Counted from the first letter of the stretch, positions 1 through 5,277 are shown. The stretch is DNA of 6,801 bases from an uncultured Acidobacteriota bacterium (GCA_937888665.1 CALBET010001224.1:1-6801); one strand, 5' to 3'. Notes: generated by a model not told the origin, from the sequence alone. Translations and numbers: made by a program.

Positions 1-73
1 TGGCCATGTGAGGGTCCTGGCCAAAGCGCCCTTCCACAAGGCTGTGACCTGATGCATGAGGAAGGGGCGACGC

Positions 74-1198
74 CTACTGTTTTGTCAGCGGGGCACTCAA
101 GAATGACCCGCGGCAGTTTCGTGCAGTCAGCGTGATGAGTTCGCTGACCACGGCCACAGGAGGTTCCCCGTTGAGCGTGACGTCTACGAGCCACTTAGCC
201 GGCTCACTGCCCACGACACCGGACCCCGTAAAGGTGCCGGAGCCGTTGGTGAAGCTGCCCGTCGAGGCGCGTGCCTGAAATTCGGTAATGACGAGTCCTG
301 TGCCATTGTCGAAAATCCTCACCGTGCCATCGAATGCTTGGCCAAAGAACGTGGGAATACAGGTTGTGTCTGTCAGTGAAAACGTCCCGGAGCCGTAGGT
401 GCCGTCGGCCTGCGACGGTGGCGGGGCCGGCGCGGGAGCAACGCTCAGTTGGTTGACCGCCGGGCCACTGTTGCCCCTTGACGACGTCAAGTCTTCCGTT
501 TCGTTGATGTACAGGCCATCGTCGGCGCTGATCACGTCCACGCTGACGGTGCAGATCGCTGCCACGGCGCCCCCGGTGTAGCTGACCATGCTGCTCCCGG
601 CGACGGCGGTCACCGTACCGCCAGTGCAACTGGTGTTCACGTTCGGCATCGGTGCTACGACGACCCCTGCCGGAAGGTTGTCGGTGAAGGCCAGGGCCGT
701 CGTCGTCTCTGAGTTGGCTGTATTGTCGATCGTGAAGATCAGCGTGCTGATCTTGCCCGCCGTGATCGAATCGGGCGAGAAGTCCTTCTTGAACGCAGGA
801 GGCTGAGGCGCCGCTGTAATCTGAACCTCGACACGGGATGACGCGGATGACCCGCTATCGTCAAGAACGACGGTCACGGAAGCAATCCCGGTTTTGCCGT
901 CCTTCGGTCTCAGGGTTGCGGTCGCTCTGCCATTCTCGTCGGTCACCACGACCTCTTCCGAGAGCATTCCTAGATTGGTTGACAAACGGAGCCGGATTCC
1001 CTCATTTAGGGGATTTCCGTCGGACCGAACGCCGGTCACGACCAGCTGCGACGTCTGATTCAGGGTAATAGTGGTCGGAGTCGCTGACAACGTGAGAACC
1101 GTCCCGTTCGTCGGAGCAACCGGATTGTCGGAGTCGCACCCACTCAGAAGCGCGGCCACGCACACCACCAAGAGCCCAATCGACCTTTGTCTGTTCAC
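74..1198 (-). CDS. Surface lipoprotein with an invasin-type Ig-like domain and a DUF11-like repeat
   Basis: This 374-residue protein starts at a GTG preceded by GGAGG. A short basic N-terminus and hydrophobic stretch lead to a lipobox ending at Cys21 (LSGC), so it is probably lipidated and exported; Asp at +2 would suggest inner-membrane retention if the enterobacterial rule applied. Residues about 34-128 resemble a bacterial Ig-like (Big_1/invasin) domain, with the typical stretch TDENGRATATLRP. Residues about 136-252 match the DUF11-like repeat found in surface proteins: FKKDFSPDSI, an STLIFTIDN strand, FTDNLPAGVVVA, then paired Cys200 and Cys216. A Pro/Ala linker (about 254-268) precedes a C-terminal beta-rich domain with Cys280 and Cys362. 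The role is probably structural or adhesive; no catalytic motif is visible. It lies beyond the tRNA-Pro fragment, so it may be on the chromosomal side of the scar. No clear terminator follows it. Confidence 0.85.
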   Translation of the reverse strand: MNRQRSIGLLVVCVAALLSGCDSDNPVAPTNGTVLTLSATPTTITLNQTSQLVVTGVRSDGNPLNEGIRLRLSTNLGMLSEEVVVTDENGRATATLRPKDGKTGIASVTVVLDDSGSSASSRVEVQITAAPQPPAFKKDFSPDSITAGKISTLIFTIDNTANSETTTALAFTDNLPAGVVVAPMPNVNTSCTGGTVTAVAGSSMVSYTGGAVAAICTVSVDVISADDGLYINETEDLTSSRGNSGPAVNQLSVAPAPAPPPSQADGTYGSGTFSLTDTTCIPTFFGQAFDGTVRIFDNGTGLVITEFQARASTGSFTNGSGTFTGSGVVGSEPAKWLVDVTLNGEPPVAVVSELITLTARNCRGSFLSAPLTKQ

Positions 1199-1466
1199 TC
1201 TGCCTCCGACGTTGCGTCAAAGCCAGGTGCCAGCCGGCTCGCACGGACCACCTGTGCCCTTCATGCGACGTCACGTGTGACGCCGCCGGGAAGTTTACAC
1301 GACCCAGACCGCTCAGGTCGCTCGAAAGGCAGGGAGGGGCGCCCGCCACAGCGCCCTTCTCATCGGCACCGGTTGACGGCCAATTCCGCGCTACGACGGC
1401 CGTGCGGCCTTCCTCGATTTCAACGAAAACGGGCCCAACCGATTTCTCGATTGATCCCGTGTGTAT
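1199..1466. other. Non-coding gap upstream of the lipoprotein gene
   Basis: This 268-base stretch holds no convincing gene; open frames crossing it lack recognisable motifs. It should contain the lipoprotein promoter, but I cannot assign -35 and -10 boxes with confidence. A perfect 6-bp inverted repeat with a 2-base spacer (CGTCAC-GT-GTGACG) lies at 1269-1282 and could be an operator half-site pair or chance. The minus-strand sequence just after the tRNA fragment would be the original downstream flank of the tRNA gene, if the scar interpretation is right. Confidence 0.5.
1269..1282. repeat. Short perfect inverted repeat CGTCAC-GT-GTGACG
   Basis: The arms are 6 bp with a 2-base centre, about 70 bases upstream of the lipoprotein start. 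The position and symmetry fit a regulator binding site, but the length is small enough to arise by chance in GC-rich DNA. Confidence 0.3.
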
Positions 1467-1788
1467 TGGTCGGGATGACTGGATTCGAACCAGCGACCCC
1501 CTGACCCACGTCCCAGATGATGTCGTGGTCCACCGAGGCATAGCCGTGAACCAGCCGGGTGCGCATACCGACGATCTCGCGCCAAGGAATCTGAGCAGCA
1601 TTGGCGCGAGTGCCCGCCGAGATTTTGCTCGCGGCCTCTCCGATTACTTCGATGAACCTCTCGAGAGCGGCAGACAGAATGGGATCCGACTCGAGATCCG
1701 CCCGCTCTCTGCTGGCTACCGCTGTGACAGCGCGCCGAGCGTAGTCGAGCATGTCGCGAAGAAGGACCTCGTCTTCAGGCGGCCTCAT
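1420..1788 (-). CDS. hepT: HepT-like HEPN ribonuclease toxin (DUF86) with a tRNA-derived C-terminus
   Basis: The 122-residue product belongs to the HepT (DUF86) HEPN family, the RNase partner of the MntA nucleotidyltransferase antitoxin. The all-helical core runs from about residue 5 to 94. The HEPN catalytic motif RX4HXY is present as R76-TRLV-H81-G-Y83, and the family stretch DHDIIWDV follows. I chose the ATG at 1788 because it overlaps the end of the mntA remnant by 14 bases, the usual coupling in these operons; an upstream GTG at 1821 is less likely. Homologues normally continue with a final helix. Here, from about residue 95, the sequence switches to a translated tRNA 3' end (AGSNPVIPT) plus flank, so about 28 residues are foreign. 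Residues needed for RNA cleavage remain, but activity with this tail is uncertain. Members of this family are known to act on tRNA. Confidence 0.8.
   Translation of the reverse strand: MRPPEDEVLLRDMLDYARRAVTAVASRERADLESDPILSAALERFIEVIGEAASKISAGTRANAAQIPWREIVGMRTRLVHGYASVDHDIIWDVGQGVAGSNPVIPTNTHGINREIGWARFR
1467..1503 (-). tRNA. 3' fragment of a tRNA-Pro, probable attachment-site scar
   Basis: Read on the minus strand, this segment is a textbook tRNA 3' end. It has a variable loop (GGGTC), a T arm with stem GCTGG/CCAGT around the loop TTCGAAT, the acceptor 3' strand CATCCCG, discriminator A73 and an encoded CCA. G72 followed by A73, together with the overall sequence, points to tRNA-Pro. Resemblance may extend to about 1508 (the 3' side of the anticodon arm), but a D arm, a proper anticodon loop and a 5' acceptor strand are absent, and no CATCCCG-type complement occurs nearby. 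It is therefore not a functional tRNA. A 3' tRNA piece without its 5' half is what tyrosine-recombinase integration leaves at the far end of an element. The fragment is read in frame as the tail of the adjacent hepT gene. Confidence 0.8.
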
Positions 1789-1852
1789 AGAGTGGCACGG
1801 CATCAGCTTCCACTTGATCACGGAAGTGGGGACTGAGGAACGCCCGGGTGTT
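1775..1852 (-). pseudogene. mntA: C-terminal remnant of an MntA-type nucleotidyltransferase antitoxin
   Basis: In a frame different from hepT, the minus strand encodes NTRAFLSPHFRDQVEADAVPLYEAA followed by TGA. This looks like the C-terminal end of MNT-domain antitoxins, which commonly finish with an acidic helix and a phrase such as VxLYEA. Its stop overlaps the hepT start, as in intact mntA-hepT operons. Upstream, the frame loses any resemblance and meets a TAA near 1930, so the nucleotidyltransferase core (GSxARGxxxxxSDxDL type) is absent. The antitoxin is therefore a stump. The recognition rests on a short segment plus its position, so certainty is moderate. Confidence 0.55.
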
Positions 1853-1907
1853 CGTTGACGGGGAGGCCACGCCTGGTCGAGCGCAGACCCCGTGCCACGT
1901 AGCGCGA

Positions 1908-1922
1908 CCCAGGAAACCTGGG
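1908..1922. repeat. Perfect hairpin CCCAGG-AAA-CCTGGG
   Basis: A 6-bp GC-rich stem closes a 3-base loop. No T-run follows on either strand, so it is not a standard intrinsic terminator. It sits just before a second, larger inverted repeat. Confidence 0.5.
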
Positions 1923-1932
1923 GCCGTTTAGA

Positions 1933-1973
1933 CGATCAGGCTCATGACGGCGCAGTTTCTGAGCCTGTGATCG
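1933..1973. repeat. 12-bp inverted repeat with a 2-base bulge and 15-base loop
   Basis: The left arm CGATCAGGCTCA (1933-1944) pairs with TGAGCC (1960-1965) and TGATCG (1968-1973); bases 1966-1967 bulge out. The loop is 1945-1959. The arms are long enough that chance is not the first explanation. No T-rich tail is present. It could be a remnant of a mobile or recombination element, or an RNA structure upstream of the antitoxin stump. Confidence 0.55.
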
Positions 1974-2122
1974 GAACCATGGGCGGCAGTTTTCGCGAAG
2001 CGTCGGTCGACTGGGTACGTTGGATCGGTGCGACTCTTCGAGCCTGCGACCCCTGTCTGACGGCCCGCCGGACGATGGGGTTCACAACTCTGGGGGCAAC
2101 TTCGGCCAACAGAGAACGGAGT

Positions 2123-2143
2123 CTATTTATAATCAGCTATTTA
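2123..2143. repeat. AT-rich patch with a repeated CTATTTA and a TATAAT hexamer
   Basis: CTATTTA occurs at 2123-2129 and again at 2137-2143, and a perfect TATAAT sits at 2128-2133 on the plus strand. It stands out from the GC-rich surroundings. No good -35 box is found at standard spacing (GGCCAA is the nearest candidate) and no gene follows on the plus strand, so a functional promoter is doubtful. Confidence 0.35.
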
Positions 2144-2307
2144 CGGCTATGACGTGGTTGACCGTACCGGAACAGCACGCCGGGGTCGGTGCTGGTCGAC
2201 CAGCGCCACGCGCCATCGCCCTCCGGCACCGACCAGCCTTCGAAGACCACGGTGTCGCTGGGTGGGCAGAATCGCGTGACCCAATACGTGCCTGGATCAC
2301 CGGCGGG
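2137..2307 (-). pseudogene. Coding-like 56-residue fragment of unknown origin
   Basis: An open minus-strand frame reads PAGDPGTYWVTRFCPPSDTV and continues with FEGWSVPEGDGAWRWSTSTD, ending at TAG in the AT-rich patch. The composition (Trp, Tyr, Pro and acidic residues, few Arg) resembles real protein rather than a random GC-rich frame. It has no start codon of its own and a stop directly upstream, and it overlaps the end of the MOSC gene by 11 bases in another frame. I cannot name the parent gene; the GW-x-PE-xxx-W pattern recalls C-terminal domains of some cell-surface glycan enzymes, which is only a guess. It may be a truncated gene. Confidence 0.3.
2191..2204. repeat. 14-bp perfect palindrome GCTGGTCGACCAGC
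   Basis: The palindrome is perfect over 14 bases, and outside one mismatch a further 2 bp pair on each side, giving an imperfect 20-bp dyad. It lies inside the unexplained coding-like fragment. It could be a regulator site or a chance feature of GC-rich coding DNA. Confidence 0.4.
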
Positions 2308-2770
2308 TCAGCGTTGCCACGTCGCCGGTACGGATGACCCCGCCAGCGACGATGTCCGCGCGAAGCCCGCCTCGGTGGACCAACCCGCCACGCACACCGG
2401 GTCCGGTGAGCGTCTCAAGATGGCCACAGGGCTCGCACAGACGCGTGCCCCTGAGCGTGACCTCTCCCACCCGGAACTCCTGGCCCACCAGATGATTGAG
2501 CGACAGGCCCCGCGTGACGATGTTTCGACGACTCTCGGCCGGATCTATCCGCACGTCATACTCGCGCGCGAGTGCCTCAATCGCTTCTGATTCGATGAGC
2601 GTGACCTCCCGGCCGGTACCCGATTGACCGGAAAACGTTCCTTCGCCGGCCGCGTAACGGTCCCCCTCGAGGCCCTGACCCGCGATAGCCAGGACTGAGC
2701 GGACCTCCACCATGCGCGCTGCGCGCTGGGGAGCGACGTAGATGGAGACGACTTCACCGTCCTGTGACAC
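2297..2770 (-). CDS. Single-domain MOSC protein (molybdenum cofactor sulfurase C-terminal-like)
   Basis: The 157-residue product is one MOSC domain, the fold used by sulfur-carrier and metal-sulfur enzymes such as the Moco sulfurase C-terminus, YiiM/YcbX-like reductases and mARC. Family features appear in order: a strand with a Gly-rich turn and GDRYA (about 36-40), VTLIE (56-60), the RRNIVTRGLSLNHLVGQEF block (81-99), RLCEPC with Cys112 and Cys115 (the conserved metal/sulfur-binding position), and GGLRADIVAGGVIRTGD near the end. Its length is normal for stand-alone members. I chose the GTG at 2770 because GGAGG lies 5 bases upstream and nothing before it resembles the family; an ATG at 2827 in frame is possible. 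The substrate cannot be deduced. No Moco gene is adjacent. Confidence 0.88.
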   Translation of the reverse strand: MSQDGEVVSIYVAPQRAARMVEVRSVLAIAGQGLEGDRYAAGEGTFSGQSGTGREVTLIESEAIEALAREYDVRIDPAESRRNIVTRGLSLNHLVGQEFRVGEVTLRGTRLCEPCGHLETLTGPGVRGGLVHRGGLRADIVAGGVIRTGDVATLTRR

Positions 2771-2976
2771 AGTGCCCTCCGAAGCGGAGACGAGCCCGCC
2801 ACGCGGCCGAGGCGGTGCGGGCGACATGCCAGACCCGTAGCGCGCAGGCCATGACAGCTCGAGAATCGGACAATCATACCCTCGACCTCGAGGCACCAGG
2901 GCTGGAGTGCGGCGAACGGAACGGGTGGGGGTCGGGTGCGGCGCGCTGAGTGTGCCGTGTGACAACATGCACGCCC

Positions 2977-3159
2977 ATGGCCGACGCACTTGGCGGGGCG
3001 CATTGGGGTGCGTTTCTGGCGCTGCTCTTCTTCTACGGCGCGATATACGCCGTGGGACGGGTCGCGACGCGACGGCACAGCAAGGGCACGGCCGACGACT
3101 TGCTGCTGGCCGGGCGCTCGATGCCGTTGTGGCTCGGGGTGTTCACGATGTCGGCGACC
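2977..3159 (+). pseudogene. N-terminal stump of a sodium:solute symporter (SSS family)
   Basis: The first 61 codons encode a clear SSS N-terminus: HWGAFLALLFFYGAIYAVG forms the first membrane helix, followed by the cytoplasmic GTADDLLLAGRSMPLWLGVF and then TMSAT, where family members continue with a Trp and a glycine-rich stretch (WVGGG-like). After Thr61 the frame changes to an Arg/His-rich peptide that is antisense to the phosphatidylcholine synthase. About 400 or more residues and all transport helices after the first are missing, so it cannot be functional. ATG 2977 is the natural start; an in-frame GTG at 2950 is also open. The stump is convergent with the neighbouring minus-strand gene and supplies its stop codon. 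Confidence 0.8.
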
Positions 3160-3847
3160 AGGCTAGGACCAGGCTCACACCGACGTAGTAGGCGACATAG
3201 ACGAGCGACGCTGGAAGCAGCCACGGCGCGGCGGTCGGGTACTGCACGAGCATCGCGATACACATGGCTCCCCAGAGCGCGGTGGCCACCAGCGTGGCCG
3301 CGCGAAAGCGCCGCATTCGCGACGGGTACACCCATTTGACGGGGACGAACACCATGACCATGAAGAACGACACAATCGCCAGATTGACGCGCGGGTCGAG
3401 ACCCCCGAGGAAGAGGTAGAAGGCCACCACATTCCAGTACGACGGGAAGCCGAGGAAAAAGTGGTCGCTGGTCTTCGCATCAGCCTGGCAAAACTGATAC
3501 GCCGACGCCACGCAGATGAGGATGCTGCCGAGCAGGGCCGCTGAGGGCGGCAACAGGTGCGCCTCGTGGAGGAGCAGTGCCGGTACGAACACGTAGTTCA
3601 GGTAGTCGACGAGGTTGTCGAGCAGCGCCCCGTCAAACTGCGGCAGCGTCTCTTTGGCGCGTGCCCAGCGGGCCAGTATGCCGTCGAACGCGTCGACGGC
3701 AATGGCGACGATCATGAAGGCCAGCGCTTCGCGGTACTCGGAGCGCGCAACGCACAGCGCCGCGAGCAGTCCCCACATCGCGCCACTGGCCGTGAAGGCA
3801 TGCACCGCCCAGGCGGCCATCCGGTGTCTGGCGGAGGGCGTGGTCAC
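3143..3847 (-). CDS. pcs: Phosphatidylcholine synthase (CDP-alcohol phosphatidyltransferase family)
   Basis: The 234-residue integral membrane protein should condense CDP-diacylglycerol with choline to give phosphatidylcholine and CMP (EC 2.7.8.24) in the inner membrane. The CDP-alcohol transferase signature is complete: D52-xx-D55-G56-xx-A59-R60, then 12 residues, then G73-xxx-D77-xxx-D81. The 12-residue gap is characteristic of bacterial Pcs. Other Pcs-like stretches are VHAFTASGA (16-24), SAYQFCQADAKTSDHFFLGFPSYWNVV (about 115-141) and VFVPVKWVYPSR (166-177). About eight hydrophobic segments are visible. The start is uncertain: GTG 3847 and ATG 3820 (225 residues) both fit and neither has a strong ribosome-binding site; the frame stays open to a TTG at 3940. 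The last four residues (SPTS) and the stop derive from the symporter stump, so the native C-terminus has been replaced, probably with little effect. Confidence 0.85.
   Translation of the reverse strand: MTTPSARHRMAAWAVHAFTASGAMWGLLAALCVARSEYREALAFMIVAIAVDAFDGILARWARAKETLPQFDGALLDNLVDYLNYVFVPALLLHEAHLLPPSAALLGSILICVASAYQFCQADAKTSDHFFLGFPSYWNVVAFYLFLGGLDPRVNLAIVSFFMVMVFVPVKWVYPSRMRRFRAATLVATALWGAMCIAMLVQYPTAAPWLLPASLVYVAYYVGVSLVLAWSPTS
3157..3175. repeat. 8-bp direct repeat ACCAGGCT at a gene-fusion point
   Basis: ACCAGGCT occurs at 3157-3164 and 3168-3175, 11 bases apart, exactly where symporter similarity stops and phosphatidylcholine synthase similarity begins. A short duplication of this kind is a common trace of end joining or replication slippage at a deletion junction. 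Confidence 0.6.
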
Positions 3848-4016
3848 AGTGGAGGCACCGAGGTAGACCAATCCGGTCAGGCTGACATGAACCGTCGAAT
3901 CCTTCGCTGCTAGCCTACGGTCTTGCGACGGCAGCCGCAAGGCGGATGTGTGCCGGCGGCGCGGGTTGACCCGACGGTGTCGCTTTGGTCGGAGTGAGAT
4001 CAGCCCACCGCTCCCC

Positions 4017-4045
4017 TTGACAATCTACAACACGCCCCCTATGGT
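4017..4045 (+). promoter_or_regulatory. Sigma-70-type promoter of the truncated padR gene
   Basis: A perfect TTGACA (4017-4022) is followed after 17 bases by TATGGT (4040-4045), a good -10 match. It lies 31 bases ahead of the padR ATG, and a GGGGA ribosome-binding site sits 6 bases before that ATG. If active, it now reads through the gene stumps and into the antisense strand of the secreted-protein gene. Confidence 0.65.
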
Positions 4046-4074
4046 GAGAGTGCTGTAGCTAATCTAGGGGAATG

Positions 4075-5277
4075 TCATGAGCGACCAGTCCGACCTGCTT
4101 CCAGGAACCTTGGACCTGCTGATTCTGCAGACGCTTGTCCTGGAGCCGAACCATGGCTGGGCCATTGCTCAGCGGATTCAGCAGGTGTCGCACGTGGGGC
4201 CTGAGGTTGGTGGACGAGCTCTGGCGCGACACGAGGTATGCCACCCGGCGCCTCGCCACGAAACACCGCCTCGATCACGCGGGCGCCCTTCATGATGGCC
4301 GTCAGTGGGTAGTTCCCTTCGTGGCAGGCGTGCTCGAACAACGTGTTCGCACTGCGTGCCCACGCGTACTCGCCGCTGAACGGCGCCGTCCACACGGTCG
4401 GGTCCTCGACCGTGAAGGTGTAGATCAACGCGTCGTCGCTTTCCAGCCGGAACCACTCGGTGACCGTCATCGTGCCGGTGCCGCGCGCAAACGTCGGACG
4501 ATCCACGAAGTTGGTCGTCTCCACCACGAGCGTGTCACCGGACCACAACCCGATCGAGTCGCCCAGCCACTTGTTGATTCCGGGCGGATCATGCTCAGCG
4601 TTCATCCGAATGATGCGCGCGTCGTGCACCGTCTCGCTGAGAATCATGATGGTGTCCCCGCTCTGCACGATCCGTTTGTAGTTATTGGCGAGCGAAGGCA
4701 GCATCGGGGGACCGGCGCTCGACCCCATGCTCAGACAGCGTTCGGCGTAGGGTCGTTGCTCCATGTTGTCGAAGGGACCGGGTGCATCGGGACCGGCCTC
4801 GAGCCAGTACGCGCTGCCGTCGTCCTGGAGTCGCTGGCGTCCGCTCCACGTGGGCGCGTCCGCCACCCGCGGTGGATATCGACCATTGGGAGGGTCGATG
4901 AGAATCGACGTGCGCCATTGGCCGTCAACTTTGGTCACACTCTGTCCCGGCTCGATCCAGAACGCGTTGCCGAAGACCCTGTCACCCCCCACCGGGGGAG
5001 CGCCGCGATTGGGGTCGCTGGGCTGGTCGGAGAACGCCCTGGCCTGGCGCACGCGCTTTGCCAACTCGGCCGCGGCTTCGTCGGTCAACGTGACTCTCTC
5101 GCCCAACACTTCCGACCGCTCCACCGGCGTCAGCGTCGCGACGTCATAGGTGCCGGACAGGTCGGGGTGCCCGCTCGGGGTCTGGGGAATGTCTCGGTCC
5201 TGGGCCGAGGTGGCTGATGCGAACGCGAGACAGACCGCTGTCGAGACCGCCGTCGAGAGTCCCGTTCGACGATGCAT
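4075..5277 (-). CDS. Secreted protein of an uncharacterised Acidobacteriota-type family, with a foreign C-terminal tail
   Basis: The open frame encodes 400 residues. A signal peptide (MHRRTGLSTAVSTAVCLAFASATSA, probable cleavage before QD) directs export. The mature part matches a widespread family of unknown function through PQTPSGHPDLSGTYD, an LTPVERSE-LxxRVTLTDEAAA segment, TSILIDPPNGRYPP, AERCL...GPPMLP, NNYKRIVQ, ILSETVHDARII, KWLGDSIGLWSGDTLVVETTNF, EWFRLESDDALIYTFTVEDPTVWTAPF and finally FEHACHEGNYPLTAIMKGAR. Homologues end soon after that point. Here about 65 more residues (from about 336) are antisense to the permease and PadR stumps, and the stop overlaps the padR ATG. The start ATG has GAGG 7 bases upstream. 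Activity is unknown; no metal or catalytic motif is obvious to me. The odd tail may be tolerated or may be trimmed. Confidence 0.8.
   Translation of the reverse strand: MHRRTGLSTAVSTAVCLAFASATSAQDRDIPQTPSGHPDLSGTYDVATLTPVERSEVLGERVTLTDEAAAELAKRVRQARAFSDQPSDPNRGAPPVGGDRVFGNAFWIEPGQSVTKVDGQWRTSILIDPPNGRYPPRVADAPTWSGRQRLQDDGSAYWLEAGPDAPGPFDNMEQRPYAERCLSMGSSAGPPMLPSLANNYKRIVQSGDTIMILSETVHDARIIRMNAEHDPPGINKWLGDSIGLWSGDTLVVETTNFVDRPTFARGTGTMTVTEWFRLESDDALIYTFTVEDPTVWTAPFSGEYAWARSANTLFEHACHEGNYPLTAIMKGARVIEAVFRGEAPGGIPRVAPELVHQPQAPRATPAESAEQWPSHGSAPGQASAESAGPRFLEAGRTGRS
4077..4190 (+). pseudogene. N-terminal stump of a PadR-family transcriptional regulator
   Basis: About 38 codons give MSDQSDLLPGTLDLLILQTL followed by VLEPNHGWAIAQRIQQVS, a near-consensus start of the PadR winged-helix domain (helix 1 and the HGWAIAQRI helix). 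Full members then continue with the recognition helix and wing (GSLYPALxRLE...KYYRLT), which are absent here. The frame instead enters an unrelated peptide and soon a permease-like start in another frame. Promoter and ribosome-binding site are intact, so a short peptide could still be made, but DNA binding is not expected. In Acidobacteriota such PadR genes commonly precede ABC-type permease genes, which fits the next stump. Confidence 0.85.
4210..4266 (+). pseudogene. N-terminal stump of a MacB/FtsX-type ABC permease
   Basis: In a frame different from the padR stump, the plus strand reads VDELWRDTRYATRRLATKH, with a possible GTG start at 4210. This matches the cytoplasmic N-terminus of the large FtsX/MacB-like permeases that follow PadR genes (pattern DELxxDxRYAxRxLxxxP before the first membrane helix). 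Everything after about 19 residues is lost, since the sequence then becomes antisense to the secreted-protein gene. The call depends on a short motif and on the PadR neighbour. Confidence 0.5.

Larger units (their letters stand above)
1853..2136. other. Gap without a recognisable gene, containing hairpin-forming repeats
   Basis: I see no supportable coding sequence on either strand. The stretch holds two inverted repeats (1908-1922 and 1933-1973), an 8-bp palindrome TTCGCGAA at 1992-1999, and the start of an AT-rich patch near 2122. The truncated antitoxin gene ends within or next to it, so at least one recombination junction should lie here. Confidence 0.5.

Noticed and set aside
1..73. Terminator after the lipoprotein gene
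   Set aside because: No stem followed by a T-run on the minus strand; only a short repeated TGGCCA.
204..629. 141-codon minus-strand open frame inside the lipoprotein gene
   Set aside because: Arg/Gln/His-rich out-of-frame shadow of the lipoprotein coding sequence.
1187..1504. Plus-strand open frame ending MTGFEPATP
   Set aside because: That peptide is the usual antisense translation of a tRNA 3' end, and the rest has no protein-like features.
1467..1545. A complete or intron-split tRNA-Pro gene on the minus strand
   Set aside because: The 5' acceptor strand, D arm and a U33-containing anticodon loop are absent, and no complementary 5' half lies nearby in the upstream sequence.
1002..1601. 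199-codon minus-strand open frame
   Set aside because: It crosses the lipoprotein start region and the tRNA fragment out of frame with both and has no recognisable domain.
1908..1973. Integron attC site or CRISPR repeat
   Set aside because: No attC core sequences (RYYYAAC/GTTRRRY) and no regularly spaced repeated units.
2128..2133. TATAAT as a plus-strand promoter
   Set aside because: No acceptable -35 at normal spacing and no gene downstream on that strand.
2545..3078. 177-codon minus-strand open frame overlapping the MOSC gene
   Set aside because: Out of frame with the well-supported MOSC protein and the symporter stump, with Arg/Ser-rich shadow composition.
4135..5217. 360-codon plus-strand open frame
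   Set aside because: It is the antisense shadow of the secreted-protein gene; only its early codons (4210-4266) resemble a permease.
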